A stretch of DNA of 64,000 nt from Apostichopus japonicus (lineage: Eukaryota > Echinodermata > Holothuroidea > Aspidochirotida > Stichopodidae), in assembly GCF_037975245.1 (NCBI RefSeq), contig NC_092572.1, forward strand, positions 31,655,989 through 31,719,988. The letters are read 5' to 3'. The notes below the pieces were generated by a model. It had not been told where the DNA came from. It did no database searches and saw only the letters and a program-made list of their open reading frames with translations. How positions within the stretch are numbered: the stretch's first letter is position 1; every line of letters begins with the position of its first letter. The position numbers were made by a program, and so were the translations under genes. Of the stretch, positions 35,026 through 46,380 are shown piece after piece.

Positions 35026-37040
35026 CTGATAGAGACAGGATATAATCATACTGCTGTTACTGTGAAGCGCTTTGAAGAAGGACATTAGCAGGACGAGTAT
35101 AGATTATAAAAACAATTGTAATTACTTTGTGATTGTTTGTTAAAGGCATGTATGAGTTTGGCGTTTGTTCTGTGATAATTTGAAGAACACGGTGTGGTGG
35201 AATAATTTGATGTTTTATGATTTGTTAAAGTCTTGAGAGGTGCAAAACACATCTATGCAAGATGGTTCATTCATAAAGCTTGGTTTAGTTTATAGGTGTA
35301 ATGTATTCTTTAGGTACGGAATACAATTATAATATAATCTTGACACATTTTTGAGTTGTTGATGGGTAATTAGCACAAATAGGTCAAAGGCATAAACGCA
35401 CAGTTTGTAAATATTTAAACATTATTCTGTGAGTACATAACTCAAAAAGTGTTAGACCGCTACTGTATATTATGAGTCCTTTAAGCCCTGCGTGAAGGCT
35501 ATGAAACCCATTAATGAAGCTGGTGTTGTCGTAGCAGTCTCCCAATGGTTGTACAGTTTGACAAATAGACAGTCGGAGGTTTCGGGGAAGAGCTTATTAT
35601 ATGTAAACTGCCAAGAATTACAATTCTAAATGTCCATTTTTTGAACCTGCAAACGTGAGGAAACTATGGAAAGTTGCTGGTTTTACTGATGCTTGAGGAT
35701 TTTTTTTACTGCCATGTTGTTTGTGACACAACCCTGCGCAATATTTGTGATTGTTACTTATCATAGTTAATATCATGTAACAAACTTGCCAAGTTATGCT
35801 TTCTTATCTGAAATAAAAGCTACCTATATTATGTTTCATCCAACACTTGTAATCGTGATTATGTCATACTAGTATTAAGAAAGTTTAATATGGTGCAACA
35901 GATATTTTTCAATTGGTCAGATACAATAAAGGCAAGACAATGATTAACAGAAGACATTTTATGAAAGTGATTCCCATTTTCAACCCTACAAATATTCTTG
36001 CACCAGGACAGAGTATACCACTGTTAGATGTAAAGTCTCCTTTCAGGTATGTAAGCTACAATGTTTGCGTAGTATTTGCTACCACACATTTAAATAAACA
36101 TTGTTTTTTGAAGGAAAGCATAGGTACCAGAAAATATAATATATGGAAATGTCAGGAGCAACGACATAAGATATATGTTGCCAAATTATAACTGAATTGG
36201 GACGGTTTTTTTCAGATTTTGCACAAAATTTGTCAGGGCTGTTACTTAAGTATTTAAACTAAATTATAACATTTGCTATTTCTGGGTGTTTTAGCACTGA
36301 CCACGCCTTGAAACCTTGCAGTCAGTGTCGTTTTAAATTGCATGTACAAGTGTATGGATACTTGGCCTTAATCTATGATTATTGTTTATGTTAATAGCTC
36401 TTGGGTGTGTAGGTCTCGTTTGAGTCATGTTCTCATATTGTCATTACTTTGCATAGTGTTTAGTCCTTAAGACGATTACACAACATCATTGTACTGAAAG
36501 AAGACAAATTGAATGGATGATGGGAGATTAAAGAAAAAAGAGAGAAACAAAAGGGTTTCTCTTTTCATCTTTTGTATAACTCGTCTAAAGTAAAGTATTT
36601 ATGCATTTTATTAACAAGAATTTCAAGGAATCCGATAAAAAATTATTCCAACGAAATTGTCGATTGAGCAAAGACACACCCATATTGATTGTTTACCATT
36701 AACATGAATGGGGACGTTTTTAAATTCTATTTGATCCTCATTATTTTTGTAATAGAGACGAACGGTTGATAACTACGTCTTGTCACTTTCAATAACAAAT
36801 AGTTTAATTAGTAAATCATGCAGGTTCCAATGTATATATTAGGATTTTGCATCTGTAACTAGATTTTTATTTCGTTCATTGGAAGACATGTAGTTATAGG
36901 GACATGAGTGCATTTGATATTAATACTGCTATATTGCAACACAATCAAAGGCCGCAGCCTGGGTAGAACCCCTAGGGAGAAGTTGAGGAACATCGATAAA
37001 CATGTATCGTCCAAATGTTACATAGCGGTACCTTGATGGG
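35026..37040. other. Noncoding DNA, nothing firm recognised
   Basis: At 35050-35100 'gtgaagcgctttgaagaagg' resembles the 3' region of LINE/SINE tails seen in many invertebrates, but no head is visible. The ORF at 35913-36191 has no splice context or recognisable motif. Confidence 0.3.
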
Positions 37041-37049
37041 CGTATATAC

Positions 37050-37639
37050 CAGGGCCTTTTGAAAGAAAGGTTTAGTGGATGGGCCATTTCCCAAAAGGGA
37101 CCATCATGGTCCGCTGAGATAGTACTGTGATGATGATCATGACACTATCGAAGCAGAGCGCCGCCGTCGGTTGGCGCGTAGCGTAGCCCCAAAAGTGTTT
37201 GCCAAAAATACCTCCTAAATTGCCGGAAATGGCACTTCTCAGATCTTGTAAGTTGCAGGCCTTCTCATGTTTTAGTAATCCCCTCCTCCAAGGAAAAGAA
37301 GGTAAATTAAAATTATTATTCGGTAAAATCACTTTGTAGGAGGAAAGAGAGGACTTGACGTTATTCTATAAGCTTTGCTTTTTTATTGTTTTACACAGGT
37401 AATTGACGATATTACAGGCAAGCTAGGACATTCTGCTGTGAGCCATAGCCGATGTATGCTGAGGGGACGCCATACGGGGGATTTAGGTGTAAATTAATTA
37501 TTAAGTTTTTAATTATCATTTTTTGTTTAACATTCCAAAATGGGACCTACTGGAGAGAGAGAGAGGGGGGTGGGGCATGAACTGAGTGAGTGGTTCGTGT
37601 AGGGGACTGGGTGCCGCGATTCCCCTAAAACAGGCCCTG
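37050..37639. mobile_element. hAT-like MITE (590 bp) with 8-bp target duplication
   Basis: The ends are CAGGGCCTTTTGAAA (left) and, reverse-complemented, CAGGGCCTGTTTTAG (right). The octamer GTATATAC flanks it at 37042-37049 and 37640-37647. Eight-base duplications and CAGGG-type ends are typical of the hAT superfamily. The interior has no transposase, so it is a non-autonomous copy. Caveat: the flanking octamer is self-complementary, so it could belong to the inverted repeat. Confidence 0.75.
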
Positions 37640-37734
37640 GTATATACGTTAATTCACAGTGCCTCAATATTCTTAGATAAAACATTGGGGTACTACGGAA
37701 GCATAGAAGGGACATTGCATTGACGAGTTACCGA

Positions 37735-38497
37735 CTTTAAAAAACGACAATTATCTGCAAATTGACGAGATGACGAGGTGGTAACGTGACAAAATTCAGA
37801 AAATTGACGTTTTAACGAGATAACGGATCTCGTCAATGCATCAATTTTCTGCAAATTGACGAGTTGCACACTTACTACCATCCCGACAAAATGACAAAAT
37901 TCAGAAAATTGACGTTTTGACGAGATAACGGATCTCGTCAATGCATCAATTTTCTGCAATTTGACGAGTTGCACACTTACTATCATCTCGACAAATTGAC
38001 AAAATTCAGAAAATTGACGTTTTGACGAGATAACGGATCTCGTCAATGCATCAATTTTCTGCAATTTGACGCGTTGCACAGTTACTATCATCTCGACAAA
38101 ATGACAAAATTCAGAAAATTGACGTTTTGACGAGATAACGGATCTCGTCAGTGCATCAGTTTTCTGCAAATTGACGAGTTGCACAGTTACTACCATCTCG
38201 ACAAAATGACAAAATTCAGAAAATTGACGTTTTGACGAGATAACGGATCTCGTCAATGCATCAATTTTCTGCAAATTGACGAGTTGCACACTAACTACCA
38301 TCTCGACAAAATTCAGAAAATTGACGTTTTGACGAGATGACGGATCTCGTCAATGCATCAATTTTCTGCAAATTGACGAGTTGCACACTTACTATCATCT
38401 CGACAAAATGACAAAATTCAGAAAATTGACGTTTTGACGAGATAACGGATCTCGTCAATGCATCAATTTTCTGCAAATTTACCAGTTGCACAGTTCT
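37735..38497. repeat. 105-bp satellite, about 7 copies, with internal hairpin
   Basis: 'ttgacgttt' anchors lie at 37804, 37909, 38014, 38119, 38224, 38321 and 38426; one unit is 97 bp through an 8-bp deletion. Units are more than 90% alike by eye, so the array is young. Each contains the hairpin 'gacgagataacggatctcgtc'. Because 105 is divisible by three, the minus strand stays open for about 200 codons with a 35-residue period (QLVNLQKIDALTRSVISS). This is probably a by-product, not a gene. Confidence 0.9.
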
Positions 38498-38592
38498 CAC
38501 CGGTGTGAAGTTAGATATTTATTCCTCGCTCCTCGTTCGCGAATGAGTAACTGGTATTCAGTTACTTATTCGACAATGGTATCGACGTAACA

Positions 38593-40475
38593 TACGGCAT
38601 GCCATACGTTTCAAAAATGTCCAAAACAATATAAGCATGTCCAAAATAATATAAGCATGTCCAAATTTATATAAACATGTCGAAACTAATATGAGTATGT
38701 CCAAAAATAATAAGAGCATGTCCAAAATAATATGAGAGTGTCGAAAGACTATATGAGCATGTCCAACATAGTAAAAGAATGTCGAAAAATAATACAAGAG
38801 GGACAAATGTAACTGCCTAATTCAATTTTGTATTGAACATTTTGGCGTTTTAAGTTACGCCATATGTTGCAAAATATCCAAAAAAATATAAGCATGTCCA
38901 AACTTATATGAGCATGTCCAAATTTATATAGACATGTCAAAACTATATGAGCATGTCCAAAATAATACGCGCATGTCCAAACACATATAAGTATGTCAAA
39001 ATATAATATGAGCACGCCCAAAATTATATGAGAGTGTCGAATAATAATATAAAAGTCTCGAGTGTAACTGCTAACTTCAACTTTGTTATGAACATTTTGG
39101 CGTTTGAAGTCACGCCAAATGTTTCAAATATCGAACTTTTATATTGGTATGTCGAAAAAAATTAGCTTACAATACCTTCTTTGGAGGTAATTTGTATCAA
39201 CTGACACAATGGTTATCATTATGACAATATATTATTGAAACATTCTTCTGTTTTTGTGACGCAAATAATTCAAAATATGTAAAAACAAGACCATCACCTA
39301 ACATTTTTCCTTTTTACATCCCTACATAATGTGAGTGGTTTCGCCCTGCCTAGAGGTGCTGAGATTATTCATATATTGTTGCGAAGGCAAAGAAGTTCAC
39401 GTGCGAAAGTACGTGCAACATGCACAAGCGCTAACAACGTACAGTAGTTATCACACATGCGTACGTTGGCAGTGAAAATGAACTACTATACTGTGTTGCT
39501 TTTTTAACGGAAAATTGTGACACTTAATTACGGTTACCAGGCGAAGTCGGACACTAGCCCAGAATTAAAAAAAAATAAGCCTAGTTTAGGGGTATTCAAC
39601 GTTTAATCTTCACTCTCACCTTTTAACTAAATTTCAAGATGGAAACGTGGGAAGAACTCGCCAACTACATATTATTGATTAAACCGCGTGGAATGTTGGA
39701 CACAGTGGTTCTTCGTATTAAACTCACTGATAGTTACAGCACCTTGGGGCCAGGTTGATCACTCGCGCTACGAAACAACTCAACTAATATTTCCTCGAAA
39801 ATAAAATCGTTCTTGATCGAAATATCATTAAAATATTAACACACACACTAATACGGTAATGGATGAACTGTATATCGTCTTAAGTTACGCTGGATATGGT
39901 GTTTTTGTTTTCAGCATACCAAAATAAAAAGTTTGATATTTGGAACATATGGCGTAAAATTCAAACGCCTGACTGTTCATTACAAAGTTGAATCGAGCAG
40001 TTACGCTCGAGACTTTTGTATTATTTTTTGACACTTTTTTATATTTTGGACATGCTCATATAATCTTTCGACACTCTTATATTATTTTGGACATGCTCTC
40101 ATTATTTTTGGACATACTCATATTGGTTTCGACATGTTTATATAAATTTGGACATGCTTATATTTTTTTGGATATTTTGCAACAGATGGCGTGAATTCAG
40201 ATGCCAAAATGTTCACTAAAAAGTTGAAGTTAGCAGTTACATTCGACATGTTCATATAATTTTTCGACACTCTCATATTATTTTGGGCATGATCATATTA
40301 TTTTTGGACATACTTATATTAGTTTCGATATGTTTATATAAATTTGGACATGCTTATATTTTTTTGGACATGCTTATATTTTTTTGGACATGCTTATATT
40401 TTTTTGGACATGCTTATATTTTTTTGGACATGCTTATATAGTTTTGGACATTTTTGATACATTTGGCATTCCGTA
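38593..40475. mobile_element. Foldback (long-TIR) DNA transposon, 1.9 kb, with 6-bp target duplication
   Basis: Two inverted arms of about 560-580 bp (38593-39150 and 39905-40475) surround about 750 bp of non-repeated DNA. The left end starts TACGGCATGCCATACGTTTC; the right end, reverse-complemented, starts TACGGAATGCCAAATGTATC. GTAACA flanks the element on both sides (38587-38592 and 40476-40481). Each arm is itself made of two units of about 280 bp filled with a short motif 'aagcatgtccaaa', and the right arm has five perfect 20-bp repeats of 'ggacatgcttatattttttt' (40350-40440). No transposase ORF is present. Superfamily cannot be assigned. Confidence 0.85.
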
Positions 40476-40564
40476 GTAACACATATGACAAGACGAATGC
40501 ATTCTTACAAGATGTTCAACATTTGGTCGTGGAAGAATGGAGTTAGAAGAACTCCATGGTTTTA

Positions 40565-40797
40565 GCGACGAGAAGCCTGCATGAGCTTATGGACTACAGG
40601 TGTCCAATTCAATACTTTAACTCAAAGTTTTGACTTGTTTTCAAGTTTCCAGATGGGGAAACCGTAGGTTGCTCTTGGATGAAAAACCCGCCTTACTACG
40701 ACCCGGCCGGGGATCGAACCCCGAATCTCCCGAATGCTAAGCCACATTTCTTCAAATGCCAACGCCTTTATCCACTCGACTCTGCCACAGCACCGGA
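40565..40797 (-). mobile_element. tRNA-Ser/Leu-like SINE (type 2), copy B, 3'-shortened
   Basis: Minus-strand copy of the family at 32386 and 50024. On the minus strand it starts 'ggtgctgtggcagagtcgag', contains the B box (plus-strand 'gggatcgaacccc', about 40709-40722) and the body 'gggtttttcatccaagagca'. It lacks the (ATT)n tail. It lies 90 bp beyond the foldback element. Confidence 0.8.
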
Positions 40798-40949
40798 ATG
40801 CAGTATAGCCCTAAGTGATATATATGACAGCACAGCACTTTTGCCATGCGCGCTAGTACATGAAATGTGGATGTATGTGTAACACGTGCAAAAAGTATAA
40901 ACATAGAAACGAAAAAGTCGAAGCATAGAAGTGTCAATGGGCGGCGATC

Positions 40950-41199
<250 letters not shown>

Positions 41200-41200
<1 letters not shown>

Positions 41201-42813
41201 ATACTTTGGTCGACATTCCATAGTAAAAGTTGAGCCATTTCGTGGACTTCTACATTACGTCGACAATTTCGTGTCCACGTTTTGTTTGAGCAATATTTGC
41301 GACCACTTGTAGGTACATAGCACACAATGTAAAAACTGTTCCTTATTCCGAAGAGCGCCATCAATTTTGTGTTTAATTCCCGGATGCGTAACATGTTGTC
41401 TTCAACCATTAACCACGTGTTGAAGTTCAATGACGTATATGTTAGCGATTTCACATTGGGTCAAAACGAGGACTTCATGTTTTTCGTGTTTTACGGAAAA
41501 GTTTGATAGGTATATCTTTATTGCAAAGCTGTCAATAATTGTATTTTAAGACTACTTGTATCATACGCTAGTGAAACAGTTGACACAAACACTAATAAAA
41601 AATATATATGAGATATACGAAAACAGGTACCAAATTTTAGATGCAAAGACCCGAGACATGCGCATGCGCATTGATGCCATATGTACAAAAGGCATATGTT
41701 CCAACGTTCTTGCATATGTACAGTGTAGCGCTAGCGGTAACTAACTGTGTATACCACACACGCCGGTGAAAATTGAATGGTCTGTATGTACTATAAACTG
41801 TAGCATCCCCGAAGACGTAATTTGACGAAAAATAAGGTACGTGGATTCAGTTAGTTTATGAATTTAAAAAGTACACTTTTATAAAGATGGTTGAGCTGCG
41901 TTGAACAGTGATGGGATTACACAATTTATCGAGCATTCAAGTTCGCATCATCAATGTAGGCTATCAGCGTAATTAAGAAGCAGGATGATGCGCTGTTACT
42001 TGTAAGGGTAGGCCCAAAATAACCCAGCCCATCCCAGCTTAGGAATGAGAAGGAAGAAACATGCATGTATATTTCTAGGCTATCGTTCTGTAGGTAATGA
42101 TGGGTGAATTATTTCGCCCAAATTATTTTAAACCAAACATTTTTACTCAGCTTCACATTTATTGGGTACCCTAGCTTTGCAACTTCTGTAGCTTTTGTAA
42201 GCTACATTTACATCAGTACATTAGCCTGCATGATTTGATTACATTCAGTGAAGTCTGGTCTCAATGCCTGTACTACAGTACTACTGGTACTTAGTAGTAG
42301 TAATAGTAGAATCCTAGATACTAGAACTAGATACTAGAAGTACAAGGCTAGTTAATTCTTGTCTATGATCTAGGCTAGGCCTAGATAAAATTGGCAGTTT
42401 TAATTGAATTAATAAATTCTGTAAAAGATGAATTAATTCTGTAAATATGAACACATGTGGTTGTGTTTTTGTTTGTGGCATACCGGATTTGAAATTAGAT
42501 ACATAAATTATATCATTGGTAAGTATCAACATAAATTCTATCTGCTGGTCAACTTAAAGTTAAAGGAGCAACAAGCTATCTTTCACTTTATTTCAGTTTA
42601 TCTACCCGCAAATGTAACTTAATACAAGATCATACTGTTTCAATTAGGCTACCAGTAGTTTTTACCACCGTCCATCCACCTTCATGTTGGTTTCATTGTC
42701 TAGCCAAACACTACTCTATGAAAATTTAAATTTGTGATCTCAATTTAAAAGCAATACAAATAGAAACAAAATTATTCATGTACACTTACATTATTTCTTG
42801 TTTCTTTTTTTAG
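41200..42813. other. Upstream region of a host gene; no firm exon
   Basis: Possible first non-coding exon ending at the donor 'aataag|gtacgtgg' (41835), otherwise nothing supported. A short 'tagtagtaatag' run lies near 42293. Confidence 0.25.
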
Positions 42814-42920
42814 CTGAAGGTTCAGAAGTGTTTGCAACTTAGAATTTTCAAAAACCGAGAAAGCACATATTATGTTAATTTTATTGGGAACTTCCTATTA
42901 TTCTTTCGGGAACAAAAATG
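42814..42920 (+). CDS. Candidate first coding exon of a host gene split by the CACTA insertion
   Basis: Preceded by 'gtttcttttttttag' and followed by 'gtaagtgaat', both strong. Two readings exist. (a) ATG at 42872 gives MLILLGTSYYSFGNKN, leaving phase 1 and joining in frame to the open segment at 43675. (b) The ATG formed by the last three exon bases (42918-42920) leaves phase 0 and can join the exon at 58498. Reading (a) is favoured because the frame stays open over about 50 further codons. Confidence 0.4.
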
Positions 42921-43674
42921 GTAAGTGAATATTTCTCTAAAACATTAATTTCCATAGGTCCGTTTTCACAAAATCCAACTAGGTTGTCAAATGTTAAAAA
43001 TTACTTTTACAATCTTAGTAACAATACTGCATTTGACCAAAGTGCTGGGTCAAATCCCTCTAGTATCTTGATAAATACGAGACAAACTTTAAACACGCAC
43101 TTAAGTATTTGGAAAAAAACTTAAGCACCCAGTTAATGCTGAGTTTAATTTGGAACTAAGACACAAATAGTAATTAGAGATGTTGTAAACTTCAATAAGA
43201 ACAAAACAGTGCGTGTACTCTGGACTTCAGAAAAGAGACCTTGACAAGTATCATAATACTTATATACTGGGGAGGCTCGATGGGGGGGGGGGGTGGGGGC
43301 AAATGTTTAGTCTCCTTTCCAACCTCTTGAATTATTTGTAAAGGATGTTGATCGTTCTAACAAATATTAAAGGTAAACTAAGTTTGCTCCATTTCCTTTT
43401 CTCAATGTTTGCTTGTGAACCCACCACTTATAACAAGTGACCAGCGAGTCCAGACAATGTAAGCACATGATCGATGTACTAGGAACATGGTGGGGGTCTA
43501 CAGTCCCTTCTCCATACTTTTTTTAAATTTTAATTAGAGAGTTGTTATTGCCATTCTGGTCAATTTCCAGAACAAACATAGTATCATGGTACAAAGCCGG
43601 ACAGTAATGTTTAATATTGTGTACTCTTGACCATAGTATCTTCACTCAATTTTTATGACTTTGTTTGTTGACAG

Positions 43675-43823
43675 GAGTAGACCAAGTCATTGATTTAGCA
43701 GGGTGGAATAAAAACCCTTCAGATGTAGCACCAATTGCAATGTTTGGCTGCAACAGCAATGATACCTTGGAAAAGTTTGTGCACATGAATATCAAAGGGT
43801 CAGGCTGGGAACTAGATAACCTA
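43675..43823 (+). CDS. Candidate exon interrupted by the transposon
   Basis: The acceptor is 'tttgtttgttgacag'. In phase 1, matching the upstream exon, it encodes VDQVIDLAGWNKNPSDVAP, then IAMFGCNSNDTLEKFVHMN, and stays open until it runs into the terminal repeat of the CACTA element, where TAA follows within four codons. The VIDLAGWN...GCNSNDTLEKF pattern is loosely like one repeat of a beta-trefoil R-type lectin; this is only a resemblance. No good donor is visible before the insertion, so the transposon may have broken this exon. Confidence 0.35.
43822..43823. repeat. Target-site duplication TA, left
   Basis: The dinucleotide TA precedes CACTGTT at 43824 and is matched by TA at 57543-57544 after AACAGTG. 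Two bases alone are weak evidence, but they agree with the precise terminal repeats. Confidence 0.6.
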
Positions 43824-43840
43824 CACTGTTAAAAAAAATT
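43824..43840. repeat. Left terminal inverted repeat of the CACTA element
   Basis: CACTGTTAAAAAAAATT, identical to the reverse complement of 57526-57542. It is followed at once by a hairpin, 'attctgtt' - 'aaaa' - 'aacagaat' (43838-43857). Confidence 0.85.
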
Positions 43841-43910
43841 CTGTTAAAAAACAGAATTTCTCTGGCAGCAGAGTTTCCAGAAAATGTCTGTTATTTCCAA
43901 CTGCAGATAA

Positions 43911-44860
43911 TCTATGTAAAATAAACAGTCTAAAACTGTTATTTATACAGTTTATATCTTTCATTATAACAGTTTTTGTCCGTAAACTTACTGTACGACG
44001 ACCGTTATTTTACACCATATTCCATGTAAAATAAACAGTCTGAAACTGTTATTTATACAGTTTTTCCCCCCATTATAACAGACTCTATTTGTAAATTACT
44101 GTACGACGACCGTTATTTTACACCATATTCTATGTAAAATAAACAGTCTGAAACTGTTATTTATACAGTTTTCCCCCCAATTATAACAGTTTCTGTCCGT
44201 AAAATTACTGTATGTCAACCGTTATTTTATACCATATTCTATGTAAAATAAACAGTCTAAAAATGTTATTATACAGTTTTATTTTGCATTATAAAAGTCT
44301 TTGTCCGTAAAATTACTGTACGACGACCTTAATTTTACACTGAATTCTATGTTAAATACACAGTATGAAAGCGTAATTCATACAGTTTTTCTTTGCATTA
44401 TAAAAGTTTTTATCCGTAAAATTACTGTATGTCAACCGTTATTTTATACCATATTCTATGTAAAATAAACAGTCTAAAAATGTTATTATACAGTTTTATT
44501 TTGCATTATAAAAGTCTTTGTCCGTAAAATTACTGTACGACGACCTTAATTTTACACTGAATTCTATGTTAAATACACAGTATGAAAGCGTAATTCATAC
44601 AGTTTTTCTTTGCATTATAAAAGTTTTTATCCGTAAAATTACTATATGACGGCCGTTATTTTACACTACATTCTATGTAAAATAAACAGTCTTAAACCGT
44701 TATTTACACAGTTTTTTCTTGCAATATGTAATTTTCTCTGTAAAATAACTGTATTGTGACTTTTAATTTACTGTATCTTTTAGGTAAAGTCTAGTCTTCA
44801 ATGTTATCTATAGTTTTTTTCCTTGCAATAAATGGGTCTTTGTCTGTAAAATTGGCTGTC
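43911..44860. repeat. Left subterminal array of the CACTA element, about 109-bp unit, 8 or more copies
   Basis: 'tctatgtaaa' or a variant starts units at 43911, 44021, 44129, 44238, 44346, 44455, 44563 and 44672 (spacing 108-110 bp). Each unit carries 'taaaataaacagtc', 'tatacagttt', 'cattataacag' and 'tgtacgacgaccgttatttt', with repeated ACAGT/ACTGT cores. The last copy decays by about 44860. Units at 44238-44454 and 44455-44671 are nearly identical as a 217-bp pair. Probable transposase-binding sites (family knowledge). Confidence 0.9.
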
Positions 44861-46250
44861 AGATGGAATTACTATTATCAGTGAGATTATAAAATAAAAA
44901 ACAACTTATTGTTCTCTGAAACTTTTATTTACAACTTCAAAACTTGTTGAAACATATTTTTGAACGTCAAAACCTTAAAAGTAATATATAAGACTGAACA
45001 TCAGAAGGCAATCTCTTATTGATGACTGGGAATTTGCTGGGTGACCCAGCCTTTCTTTTGGAAAAGGTTTTGTTATACAGTCGATACTTTCATTGTTTGG
45101 AAATATACTGATAAGTCTGTATGTGGCCATATTTGTCTCTTCGGCCACTTCAGGAAATCCTGGATCAGCCACTGAAAGTTTTCACAATTAACTGATCATA
45201 AAACACTAAGCTTTGACACCTGCTAGTTCCTCGCCCTTTCTATTGCTCTACAACAAAGTCCCTTTCCCTCTTATTTACAGATGCACTTGAAGTATGCAAA
45301 GGTCACTGTATTATGTGACCACAGAAACTTAGGTGTCTTCACTATTCTTCACTTAACTTTATTACAACTATGCTCATTTCATGTATTTTTAAATGTTCTA
45401 GCATTATTAAATATAACGCTCATATAACATATTCACTTTAATGGGCATATCAATGTTCACAGAAAATTAATACCTTTAACTGTGGTAACTCCTCTATCGC
45501 TGATAAGGATTGTATACTTTTTCTAATTTTCATGACCTTCTTTAGCCCTTTAAGTTCAAAGTGGAAGTTAAAGACAAGGATATGTTACAATACGTAAGAA
45601 TAAAGATTAACTATTCTGTTAACCAAAGATATTGTAAATCATCTGATCAAAAGATATATAAACAATGATTTGACCTTTGTACCTGTAAATGATTAAAAAA
45701 GTTGTCCTTATATTCCTGTGCTTCTGCTGTTGAGTGGAAGGAGCAGTTTTATGAACAGATTTCATGTCAACATTTAGCAGAGAGATTTTATATTTTGACA
45801 ACAAAATATAGTTTAGATATCAAGCTTATAGCATTAACAAAATTAACAGAATAACTTGACATCTGAAACTATTATGGATTCAAAACTTTTCTAACATTTG
45901 TGAACCTGCTTGGAAGAGTTTCAGAGTTTATGGAGTTATTGGAAAGGTGTCATGATAGCACCAAATAATAGTCTTTAACAATTTTGTCAACAAGTAAAAC
46001 CTTGTAAATATCCACCAACAAAGTTAAACACAATAGTTTGAACTCTGTATAAATGTTTAACTGTTCATTTGTAAAAGAGACTTCTCTGTAGCTGGAGAGT
46101 CTATGGTTCCAGTTAAGGAGGCTCAAGGGGCTCGCTAACATTTTCTCAACTAGGAATACTTTAAATCAATCAAGTGACCTAGATTTATAATCCAAAGTTA
46201 CCAAATTGTCAGACTAATGTGACCAATCACGGGAAGTGCCTGAAAAGCAT

Positions 46251-46380
46251 TTAGACTGTCCAATCTGACTCAAACTCCTTCAGGTTTCCAACCAAAGCCA
46301 AAATTTTTGGGTTGACAGGATAGCTCTTCTTGGATTTGGGGGTCTTTCTTCCCTTTTCTGGATTCAATCCAACAAAGCAG
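46251..46380 (-). CDS. Exon 5 (terminal) of the SAM accessory gene
   Basis: 130 bp. The acceptor is 'ttgcag' on the minus strand (plus 46381-46386). It completes the Arg codon split with exon 4, then reads CFVGLNPEKGRKTPKSKKSY and ends FESDWTV with TAA at 46251-46253. A lysine-rich patch is present. Confidence 0.65.

Noticed and set aside
36978-37000. CRISPR-like or other regularly spaced arrays in the window
   Set aside because: Every regular array found is a eukaryotic satellite or minisatellite without unique spacers; the genome is animal.
37693-38500. Minus-strand repeat protein of 202 plus 69 residues
   Set aside because: Most likely a by-product of a 105-bp satellite whose unit is divisible by three; kept only as a low-interest finding.
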